Shown: in pieces, positions 1 to 5,010 of the stretch
Numbering within the stretch: the stretch's first letter is position 1
How the letters are laid out: the number at the start of each line of letters is the position of its first letter
Origin: Acidobacteriota bacterium
GTDB lineage: Bacteria > Acidobacteriota > Vicinamibacteria > Vicinamibacterales > UBA8438
DNA length: 5,010 nt
Assembly: GCA_011523485.1 (NCBI GenBank)
Contig: WTGR01000712.1
Span: 1 to 5,010, forward strand
Direction: 5' to 3'
Program-made: the position numbers and the translations under genes
The notes under the pieces: model-generated
Told to the model about the DNA's origin: nothing
The model's input: the letters and a program-made list of their open reading frames with translations, nothing else
Databases searched by the model: none

Positions 1-1145
1 ACATGCCGACCTCCTCGGCGACCAACGACATGTACGGCGGGCACCGGCCCGGCGACAACCTGTTCTCGCAGTCGATCGTGTGCGTCGACGTCGAGACGGG
101 CGAGCGCGTCTGGCACTACCAGCTCGTGCACCACGGCCTGTGGGACTACGACATCCCCGCCGCGCCGATCCTGGCCGACCTCACCGTCGACGGACGCGAC
201 GTCAAGGCCGTGATCCAGATCACCAAGCAGGCGTTCGCCTTCGCGTTCGACCGGGTGACCGGCGAGCCGATCTGGCCGATCGAGGAGCGGCCGGTGCCGC
301 AGTCGAACACGCCGGGCGAGGTCACCTCGCCGACGCAGCCGTTCCCGACGAAGCCGCCGGCGTTCGACCGCCAGGGGGCGACGGTCGAGAACCTGATCGA
401 CTTCACGCCGGAGCTGCGCGAAGAGGCGCTGGAGATCGTCGAGCGCTACACCATCGGCCCGATGTTCACGCCGCCGTCGGTGCGCGGCGCGGGGCCCAAC
501 GACAACCAGGGCACCATTCAGCTTCCCGGTTCGCAGGGCGGCGCGGACGTTCAGGGCGCGGCGTTCGACCCGGAGACCAACCACCTCTACATCCCGTCGA
601 TCACCTCGCCGTTCGTCGCCGACATCCTCGAGGGCAATCCGGACCGGACCAACCTCGCCTACATCAAGGGCACGCGGCAGTGGATCGGCGGGCCGCGCGG
701 GCTGCCGCTGTTCAAGCCGCCCTACGGCCGCATCACCGTCTTCGACATGAACACCGGCGAGGAGGTCTGGATGGTGCCGAACGGCCACGGGCCGACGGAC
801 CACCCGGCCATCGCCCACCTGAACCTGGGCCGTCTCGGTTCCCCCGGACGCCCCGGACCGCTGCTGACGAAGACGCTGCTCTTCATCGGCGAGGGGTCGG
901 ACGTCGGCATCCAGGCGGGCGGCCGCGTGATGGACGGGATGCCGCTCAACATCGTGACCAACTACGGCGAGCCCTGGTTCCGCGCCTACGACAAGGCGAC
1001 CGGCGACGTCGTCTGGGAGATGGAGCTCGAGGCGGGGACCACCGGTGTCCCGATGACCTACCTGCACGAGGGCAAGCAGTACGTCGTCGTGCCGATTGGG
1101 GGTCGCGAGGTCCCCGGCCAGTGGGTGGCGCTGAGCCTGCCGTAG
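1..1145 (+). CDS. PQQ-dependent dehydrogenase (quinoprotein beta-propeller), C-terminal part; 5' end outside window
   Basis: This is the C-terminal part of a pyrroloquinoline-quinone dehydrogenase, resembling the membrane glucose dehydrogenase/quinoprotein alcohol dehydrogenase family. These enzymes oxidise sugars or alcohols in the periplasm and pass electrons to quinone or cytochrome. The frame is open to the left edge, and the ATG at 3 lies within conserved family sequence ([18 protein letters not shown]), so the true start is upstream. Numbering from that ATG, propeller-blade motifs of the type D-x-x-TGExxW occur at about 29-37, and again in the middle and near the C-terminus (ATGDVVW). 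The [11 protein letters not shown] segment (about 42-52) matches the family's VHHDLWDMD region, near the catalytic aspartate. The end ([19 protein letters not shown]) is the usual family C-terminus. No cytochrome c CXXCH motif follows, so the electron acceptor is separate. The stop is TAG at 1143-1145, followed by a terminator. The substrate cannot be told from this fragment. Confidence 0.9.
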   Translation, partial: MPTSSATNDMYGGHRPGDNLFSQSIVCVDVETGERVWHYQLVHHGLWDYDIPAAPILADLTVDGRDVKAVIQITKQAFAFAFDRVTGEPIWPIEERPVPQSNTPGEVTSPTQPFPTKPPAFDRQGATVENLIDFTPELREEALEIVERYTIGPMFTPPSVRGAGPNDNQGTIQLPGSQGGADVQGAAFDPETNHLYIPSITSPFVADILEGNPDRTNLAYIKGTRQWIGGPRGLPLFKPPYGRITVFDMNTGEEVWMVPNGHGPTDHPAIAHLNLGRLGSPGRPGPLLTKTLLFIGEGSDVGIQAGGRVMDGMPLNIVTNYGEPWFRAYDKATGDVVWEMELEAGTTGVPMTYLHEGKQYVVVPIGGREVPGQWVALSLP

Positions 1146-1153
1146 CGGTGGGG

Positions 1154-1168
1154 GATCCGATTCGGATC
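1154..1168. repeat. 15-nt perfect palindrome after the dehydrogenase stop
   Basis: The sequence GATCCGATTCGGATC has 7-bp arms around a single central T, nine bases after the TAG stop. It could be a small hairpin or a protein-binding dyad in front of the terminator, but it is short and lacks a T tract. No role can be assigned. Confidence 0.35.
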
Positions 1169-1189
1169 GTCCGGACCAGGTAGAGTGAC

Positions 1190-1224
1190 GCCGGCGGCGC
1201 CAGTGGTGCCGCCGGCTTTCTTTT
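1190..1224 (+). terminator. Rho-independent terminator of the PQQ dehydrogenase gene
   Basis: A 12-bp GC-rich stem pairs 1190-1201 (GCCGGCGGCGCC) with 1205-1216 (GGTGCCGCCGGC), with one G-T pair and a three-base AGT loop. It is followed at once by TTTCTTTT at 1217-1224. Stem strength, tight loop and T-rich tail make this a standard intrinsic terminator for plus-strand transcription. It lies 44 nt after the dehydrogenase stop codon and only 21 nt before the next start codon. Confidence 0.88.
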
Positions 1225-1237
1225 CGGGGCCGCCGCC

Positions 1238-2350
1238 ATGGTGACGAGACTCTATGTCGACAATTTCAGGTGCCTGGTCAACTTCGAGCTGAAGCTCGAC
1301 GAGACGAACATTCTTCTGGGCACCAACGGCAGCGGGAAGACCTCGGTACTGGATGTACTACGCCGGATTCAGGATCTCGTAGCACGGGGAGCCAGAATCG
1401 GGGAAGCGTTTCCGACCGACGACCTTTCGTTGATGCAGGCTCGTGATATGCAACGCATCGAGGTCGACCTGAAGATCGACGACTGCGCCTACCGCTACAC
1501 GTTGCAGATCGAGCACGAGCGCCCCCGCCGGAAAGCGCGGATCGCTGAAGAAATGCTGGAGCACGATAACAAGCCGATCTTCTGGTTGAAGGGAGGCGAC
1601 GCCCAGCTATACCACGATGACTACAAGGAAGGACCCTCATATCCCTTCGACTGGTCTCGTTCGGGTGTCGGATCCCTGAACGAGAGAGTGGACAACACCA
1701 AGCTGACCCGGTTCAGGAAGGCGGTGGCGGACCTAGTCATCGCCAGCCCTTGTCCGCCCCTGTTCGAGCCCGAGACCAGGACCGAAGACGAGTTTCTTCA
1801 ACCGTTGATGCAGAACTTCGTCGGCTGGTATCGTCACGCTGCACAGGAGAGGATGCGCGGTATTGGGGCGGTGTTCAAGGCGCTCGGCGAGGCGCTTCCG
1901 GGTTTTGATTCCATCAGCTTGACGGAGTCAGGCGAAAACGCGCGATCTCTGAAGGTGGACTTTCGCGCAGCGAACGACGAAGGTCGGCTCGATCGCTACG
2001 CTTTGGATCAGTTGTCGGACGGCCAGAGATCACTGATCGCACTGTATTGCCTGGTTTTTCTTTCGGATGGCGGACGCACGTCGTTGTTCCTGGATGAGCC
2101 GGACAACTACCTTGCGCTGCGCGAGATCCAGCCTTGGCTCGCGACGGTTGCAGAGCACTGTGGCGACACGCTTGAGCAGGCGGTCGTCGTCTCGCATCAT
2201 CCTGTCACGATCGACTACATGGCCGGTGCCAAGGGCAGGTGGTTCTACCGGGACGCAAACGGCCCGGTGCGGGTCAGCAACGAGCCGGAGCGAACAGTCG
2301 ATGGCATATCGTTGTCGGAGACGGTCGCGCGGGGCTGGGACCGAGAGTGA
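1238..2350 (+). CDS. Stand-alone AAA_21/RecF-like ATP-binding protein, partner unknown
   Basis: This complete 370-residue ATPase has an ABC-type (SMC/RecF/OLD-like) nucleotide-binding fold. The start is supported by the family's typical N-terminus, a first strand leading to FRCL (10-13). Walker A is GTNGSGKT (28-35). The ABC-like signature is LSDGQRS (259-265), Walker B is LFLDEP (283-288; D286, E287), and the switch histidine lies in SHHP (319-322). All ATPase motifs are therefore intact. Residues 60-250 form the long insert between Walker A and the signature; it shows no TOPRIM, HNH or other nuclease motif. The family (AAA_21-type) includes ATPase subunits of two-gene phage-defence or abortive-infection systems, but no effector gene lies beside it. 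Only weak GGGG (1226-1229) precedes the ATG. Two sampled 60-nt lines are 53% and 57% GC, against 63% and 75% in sampled flanking-gene lines, suggesting acquisition. The ATPase call is firm; the function is unknown. Confidence 0.88.
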   Translation: MVTRLYVDNFRCLVNFELKLDETNILLGTNGSGKTSVLDVLRRIQDLVARGARIGEAFPTDDLSLMQARDMQRIEVDLKIDDCAYRYTLQIEHERPRRKARIAEEMLEHDNKPIFWLKGGDAQLYHDDYKEGPSYPFDWSRSGVGSLNERVDNTKLTRFRKAVADLVIASPCPPLFEPETRTEDEFLQPLMQNFVGWYRHAAQERMRGIGAVFKALGEALPGFDSISLTESGENARSLKVDFRAANDEGRLDRYALDQLSDGQRSLIALYCLVFLSDGGRTSLFLDEPDNYLALREIQPWLATVAEHCGDTLEQAVVVSHHPVTIDYMAGAKGRWFYRDANGPVRVSNEPERTVDGISLSETVARGWDRE

Positions 2351-2376
2351 GCGGAGTCAGCATTAACCCGTCGTCA

Positions 2377-2404
2377 GCGACCCTATCAGCGGCGACCCTT
2401 TCAG
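2377..2404. repeat. Two-copy 13-nt tandem repeat at the convergent gene junction
   Basis: GCGACCCTATCAG (2377-2389) and GCGACCCTTTCAG (2392-2404) differ at one base and are spaced with a 15-nt period. The second copy contains the TGA stop codon of ogt (2401-2403, minus strand). It fills most of the 50-nt gap between the ATPase and ogt. No hairpin with a T tract is visible here for either gene, so the repeat is not a standard terminator. Confidence 0.6.
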
Positions 2405-2913
2405 TACTGCGGGAGTGGCGCCTCGCCAGCCACGCGGCGTTCGAGAGCGAGGAGCGCCTGCTTGACCGGCAGGCCCCCGCCGTAACCGGTGAGCGTGCCG
2501 TCGGCGCCGATGACGCGGTGGCAGGGCACGACGATGGCGAGCGGGTTCCTGCCGTTCGCCGCGCCCACCGCGCGTGACGCTGTCGGCTTGCCGATGCGGC
2601 GCGCCAGCTCGCCGTAGGAGATGGTTTCGCCGTACGAGATCCGGCGGAGCTCCTCCCATACCCGGCACTGGAACGCAGTGCCGTCGGGCGCGAGCGGGAG
2701 TTCGAAATCGCGGCGGGTTCCGTCGAAGTACTCCTCCAACTGGCGTTTCGCAGCGTCTAGCGCTGCGGGCAACGCGCTGTGTTTCTCGCGCCACCCTGCA
2801 TCGGGTTGACGAACCGCCGCGTTCGGCAGGTCGACGCGTTCGAGGTGTCGCTCGTCGCCCACCAGGCGCAGAGTACCGACGGGCGTGTCGAAGTCATGGT
2901 ACGACCTGGGCAT
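2401..2913 (-). CDS. ogt: Methylated-DNA--[protein]-cysteine S-methyltransferase (O6-alkylguanine repair)
   Basis: This is a suicide repair protein that transfers the alkyl group from O6-alkylguanine (and O4-alkylthymine) in DNA to its own cysteine. It has 170 residues, a normal length for Ogt. Residues 1-75 form the variable N-terminal domain, starting HDFDTPVGTLRLVGD. Residues 80-160 form the DNA-binding methyltransferase domain, with FQCRVWEEL (81-89), the turn tyrosine in SYGELA (99-104), the arginine-finger segment SRAVG (113-117), GRNP (121-124), the acceptor Cys131 in PCHRVIG (130-136) and YGGG (144-147). All key residues are present. The ATG at 2911-2913 is fixed by a strong Shine-Dalgarno just upstream. 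The gene starts inside the 3' end of the Ada-AlkA gene (20-nt overlap), so the two should be co-transcribed and probably translationally coupled. Ogt acts in the cytoplasm/nucleoid. Confidence 0.96.
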   Translation of the reverse strand: MPRSYHDFDTPVGTLRLVGDERHLERVDLPNAAVRQPDAGWREKHSALPAALDAAKRQLEEYFDGTRRDFELPLAPDGTAFQCRVWEELRRISYGETISYGELARRIGKPTASRAVGAANGRNPLAIVVPCHRVIGADGTLTGYGGGLPVKQALLALERRVAGEAPLPQY

Positions 2914-4450
2914 CTCTACCTCCTTCTACCCTGGTTGTTGCGGCGCCGTCCTGCCAGAGCAGCATGGCGGCATAGGCGCGCCACGGGCGCCAGGCCTCCG
3001 CCATCGTACGGAGCTCCCGGGAGTTGACCGGGGCGCCGCTCGCGACGGCCTTGCGCAGGCCCAGATCGCCGGCGGGGAAGGCGTCGGGATCGCGTAGTGC
3101 CCGCATGGCGACGTACTCCGCGGTCCAGGGGCCGACGCCCGGGATGGCGGTCAGCCGTGCGCGAGTCGTGTCCGGGTCGGCGGCCGGGCCGAGATTCAGC
3201 GTGCCGGTTGCCACGGATTCGGCCAGGGCGTGCAGGGCCGCGGCGCGGGCGGTGGGTACTCCGATGGTGCGCAGGTCGAACGCCGCGACCGCGCCCGGCG
3301 ATGGAAAGGTCCGCGCGAGGCCCGATCCGCTCAGGTGGTCCGGGAGCGTTTCTCCCAGCTTGTCGACCAGCCGTCCGGCCAGCGTCGTCGCGCCCTTGAC
3401 CGTAACCTGCTGGCCCAGGATCGCGCGCACCGCCAGCTCGAAGCCGTCCCAGGCGCCGGGAATCCGAATGCCGGGCAGCGCATCCATCCGGGCGGACAGG
3501 CCGTGCGCGCCGGACAGATGCGGGCCGAAGGACAGGGGATCGGCGTCCAGATCGAAAAGCCGCCGCACGCGGCCTGCCACGTCCAGCAGCACGTGGGCGT
3601 TCGGAGGATCGACCTCCACATCCAGGTACCCGTCGCCGCTTGCCTCGATGCGCACGATGCCGGCGGCGACGGTCCTTTCCGACCGCGATGGCCGTCGCGC
3701 GCCGTTTCGGGGCTCTCCTCCCGCCAGGCGAAACGCGCGCCGGTAGGTTCTCCGGGTGACATCGACGACCTCCACGCCGGGCACCGCGCGCGGCGCCAGA
3801 AACTCCAGCAGTGCCGCGGCGTCGTACGGAGCCCGGTAGTTCAAGCGCAGGCGCAGCGCTCCATCGAGCTGACCGGCTCTCGCCGGCACCGGCCGGCGTC
3901 GACGGCGCAACTCGCGCGGCGTGCGGCCGTATACCCGGTGCAGCACGTCGTTGAAGCGGCGGACGCTTCCGAATCCGGCGACCTGCGCGACCGCGGCGAA
4001 CGGCAGGTCGGTGGCGTCGATCAGCCTCTTGGCCCGGTGGAGGCGACATGTCGAAGCGACCTGTACCGGCGACGCGCCGACGTGGCGGTCGAAGAGTCGG
4101 CGCAGATGCCGGGCGCTGACGCCGAGTCGCTGCGCCAGTTCGTCGATGCCGGCGCTGTCGAGAGCCCCGTCGTCGATCAGGCGCAGCGCCCGCCGCACCG
4201 TGGCCGGGGATCCGTTCCATGCCGGCGTGCCCGGCGCCGTCTCGGGCCGGCACCGCAGGCAGGGGCGAAAGCCTGCGCGATCCGCGGCGGCCGCGGAGTC
4301 GTAGAAGCGGACGTTGGCGGCCTTCGGCGGCTGGACCGGGCAGACCGGCCGGCAGTAGATGCCCGTGGTCACGACGCCGATGAAGAAGCGACCGTCGAAG
4401 CGCGCGTCGCGCGACAGGCGGGCGCGCTCGCAGACGTGGGCGTCCAGCAT
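2894..4450 (-). CDS. alkA: Ada sensor/AraC regulator fused to AlkA 3-methyladenine DNA glycosylase
   Basis: This 518-residue fusion should sense DNA methylation, activate transcription and excise N-alkylated bases. Residues 1-75 form the Ada zinc domain, with Cys33, Cys37, Cys64 and Cys67 (YCRPVC and CLRC); Cys33 matches the methyl-phosphotriester acceptor of Ada. Residues 82-182 hold an AraC-type double helix-turn-helix (IDELAQRLGVSARHLRRLF; VAQVAGFGSVRRFN). After a basic linker, about 198-310 is the AlkA N-terminal domain and about 325-505 the HhH-GPD glycosylase. That domain contains ILGQQVTVKGA (344-354), the hairpin IPGVGPWTA (436-444) and catalytic Asp462 in FPAGDLGLRKA. The ATG at 4450 is chosen because family homology begins there; the frame stays open to 4963, but that part overlaps the helicase gene and has no homology. 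M. tuberculosis has the same fusion followed by ogt. No key residue is missing. Autoregulation is inferred from the domains. Confidence 0.95.
   Translation of the reverse strand: MLDAHVCERARLSRDARFDGRFFIGVVTTGIYCRPVCPVQPPKAANVRFYDSAAAADRAGFRPCLRCRPETAPGTPAWNGSPATVRRALRLIDDGALDSAGIDELAQRLGVSARHLRRLFDRHVGASPVQVASTCRLHRAKRLIDATDLPFAAVAQVAGFGSVRRFNDVLHRVYGRTPRELRRRRRPVPARAGQLDGALRLRLNYRAPYDAAALLEFLAPRAVPGVEVVDVTRRTYRRAFRLAGGEPRNGARRPSRSERTVAAGIVRIEASGDGYLDVEVDPPNAHVLLDVAGRVRRLFDLDADPLSFGPHLSGAHGLSARMDALPGIRIPGAWDGFELAVRAILGQQVTVKGATTLAGRLVDKLGETLPDHLSGSGLARTFPSPGAVAAFDLRTIGVPTARAAALHALAESVATGTLNLGPAADPDTTRARLTAIPGVGPWTAEYVAMRALRDPDAFPAGDLGLRKAVASGAPVNSRELRTMAEAWRPWRAYAAMLLWQDGAATTRVEGGRDAQVVP
2918..2925 (-). 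promoter_or_regulatory. Strong Shine-Dalgarno of ogt
   Basis: Read on the minus strand this is AAGGAGGT, an 8-base match to the anti-Shine-Dalgarno, four bases before the ogt ATG. It lies within the last codons of the upstream Ada-AlkA gene. It decides the ogt start and contrasts with the absence of any Shine-Dalgarno before the first gene of the operon. Confidence 0.85.
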
Positions 4451-4457
4451 GCTTCGG

Positions 4458-4463
4458 ACTATA
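4458..4463 (-). promoter_or_regulatory. Probable -10 box of the alkA-ogt operon (leaderless transcript)
   Basis: Read on the minus strand this hexamer is TATAGT, five of six matches to TATAAT in otherwise very GC-rich sequence. Seven bases separate it from the alkA ATG. A start site 6-8 bases downstream would fall at or next to the ATG, giving a leaderless mRNA, which agrees with the absence of a Shine-Dalgarno. No good -35 hexamer is seen 16-18 nt upstream (about 4480-4487), as would fit a promoter needing an activator such as the AraC domain of its own product. Confidence 0.6.
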
Positions 4464-4505
4464 GCGCCGGGACGCAGCGCGAACTGGCCGTTTCCGGACC
4501 CGATG

Positions 4506-4525
4506 CCTGCCGGGCCGGTGGCAGG
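4506..4525. repeat. Inverted repeat in the alkA/helicase divergent intergenic region
   Basis: CCTGCC (4506-4511) and GGCAGG (4520-4525) form 6-bp arms around an 8-nt loop, 56-75 nt upstream of the alkA start. There is no T tract on either strand. It could be an operator half-site pair for a divergent regulator, but in GC-rich DNA a 6-bp dyad may be chance. The rest of 4451-4618 shows only the alkA -10 box; no promoter or Shine-Dalgarno for the helicase gene is evident. Confidence 0.3.
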
Positions 4526-4618
4526 ACGACGTTGGCGAGTCGACCGGATGACGCGGCTTCGCGTACGCTCTCGGGCAGCCGGCGGCCGCACGCCGACCGC
4601 AGCGCACCATCGCCACCG

Positions 4619-5010
4619 ATGAACACCCCGACGACGCCGACGGAAGGACAGATCCTGACCGGCCCGCTCTTCAACGAGCCGATGCGCGTGGAGACCGTCG
4701 CCGAGACGGGGCCGGGAAGTTGGACGCTCGGCCTGGTCGGCACGCGATCGGAACGATTCCGGAAGGTCGCTCTCGGGACGGCCGAGCTGGCGGGACTGAC
4801 CGTTCTCGACAGCGGTTTCCGGTACGACGGAGACGGCGCGCTGCTGCGGTTGGGGCTGCAGGCGCACGCGCTGGGGATCGCCTGGGAGTTCGATCCGTAC
4901 TTCGGGCTGTCGGTCTCGCGCGTCGATCCGCTGCCGCACCAGTTGGAGGCGGTCTACGACCACCTGCTGAAGCTGGCCCGCGTGCGGTTCCTGCTGGCCG
5001 ACGACGCCGG
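4619..5010 (+). CDS. SNF2-type DEAD/DEAH-box helicase, N-terminal fragment; 3' end outside window
   Basis: An open frame runs from the ATG at 4619 off the right edge (130 full codons). Residues 9-95 (EGQILTGPLFNEPMRVETV onward, through SWTLGLVGT and FDPYFGLSVSRVDPL) form the N-terminal domain seen on large SNF2-like helicases of accessory loci. Residues 103-113 (DPLPHQLEAVY) are the Q-motif-like segment with Gln108. The visible end, RFLLADDAG (123-131), is the beginning of motif I (DDAGxGKT), so the Walker A lysine falls just outside. Full-length relatives are large ATP-dependent DNA translocases. Related SNF2-type helicases occur in phage-defence loci such as DISARM (DrmD) or beside DUF1156/DUF499 genes; assignment to any of these is inference. 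The frame is open further upstream, with no Shine-Dalgarno at 4619, so the start rests on where recognisable sequence begins. The gene is divergent from alkA across 168 bp. Confidence 0.85.
   Translation, partial: MNTPTTPTEGQILTGPLFNEPMRVETVAETGPGSWTLGLVGTRSERFRKVALGTAELAGLTVLDSGFRYDGDGALLRLGLQAHALGIAWEFDPYFGLSVSRVDPLPHQLEAVYDHLLKLARVRFLLADDA

Noticed and set aside
80..1183. Plus-strand open frame of 367 codons within the dehydrogenase
   Set aside because: Arginine-rich shadow frame; the dehydrogenase frame carries all conserved motifs.
1181..1186. TAGAGT as a -10 box for the ATPase gene
   Set aside because: Only four of six matches, no -35 at proper spacing (TTCGGA at 1161-1166 is 14 nt away), and its start site would lie within the terminator stem. 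Too weak to list as a feature.
2239..2577. Plus-strand open frame bridging the ATPase end and ogt, considered as a partner gene of the ATPase
   Set aside because: It is out of frame within the ATPase gene and then antisense to the ogt catalytic domain; both overlapped genes are strongly supported, so no real partner gene exists here.
3024..3746. Plus-strand open frame antisense to alkA
   Set aside because: Serine/arginine-rich composition typical of an antisense GC-rich shadow; no motif and no ribosome-binding site.
4406..4415. 10-nt perfect palindrome GTCGCGCGAC
   Set aside because: It encodes conserved residues of the Ada domain (around SRDAR, 13-17) and is expected by chance in GC-rich coding sequence.
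2916..4616. Second long minus-strand open frame (566 codons) over the same region
   Set aside because: It is an arginine/proline-rich shadow of the alkA frame in GC-rich DNA, with no recognisable domain.
4451..4963. Minus-strand extension of the alkA frame upstream of the ATG at 4450 (to 689 residues)
   Set aside because: The extra residues are arginine-rich and unlike any Ada or AlkA N-terminus, and they lie opposite the plus-strand helicase frame. The Ada domain's usual start begins at the ATG at 4450.

Overview
The window is a high-GC bacterial chromosome segment with five protein-coding genes, two of them cut by the window edges. The mix of a secreted-type PQQ beta-propeller dehydrogenase, GC-rich codon use and a probable leaderless promoter would fit an environmental high-GC lineage such as Acidobacteriota (Vicinamibacteria-like). 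That placement is a low-confidence inference, because there is no rRNA or marker gene here.

Layout, left to right: (1) the C-terminal 380 or so residues of a PQQ-dependent dehydrogenase on the plus strand, ending in a clear intrinsic terminator at 1190-1224. (2) A complete 370-residue AAA/ABC-type ATPase of the RecF/SMC-like AAA_21 kind, also on the plus strand, starting only 21 nt after the terminator stem and visibly lower in GC than its neighbours. It has no partner gene here and is probably an acquired accessory gene. (3) A short convergent junction (2351-2400) with a near-perfect 13-nt tandem repeat. (4) A minus-strand two-gene alkylation-repair operon. A 518-residue Ada-type sensor/AraC regulator/AlkA glycosylase fusion is transcribed first, probably from a leaderless promoter. 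It is followed, with a 20-nt overlap and a strong Shine-Dalgarno, by an Ogt O6-alkylguanine methyltransferase. (5) A 168-bp divergent intergenic region, then the first 130 codons of a plus-strand SNF2-type helicase whose Walker A motif lies just past the window edge.

How the genes work together: the alkA-ogt pair forms a self-contained adaptive-response unit. The N-terminal Cys4 domain should sense methyl phosphotriesters, the AraC domain should activate the operon, the AlkA domain should excise N-alkylated bases and Ogt should reverse O6-alkylguanine. The same gene order and domain fusion is known from Mycobacterium tuberculosis, so it is not new. The two genes with possible defence roles, the lone ATPase and the truncated helicase, flank this operon. 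No complete undescribed system can be demonstrated from this window; the helicase edge is the best lead. There are no tRNA, rRNA, CRISPR or insertion-sequence features that I can support.
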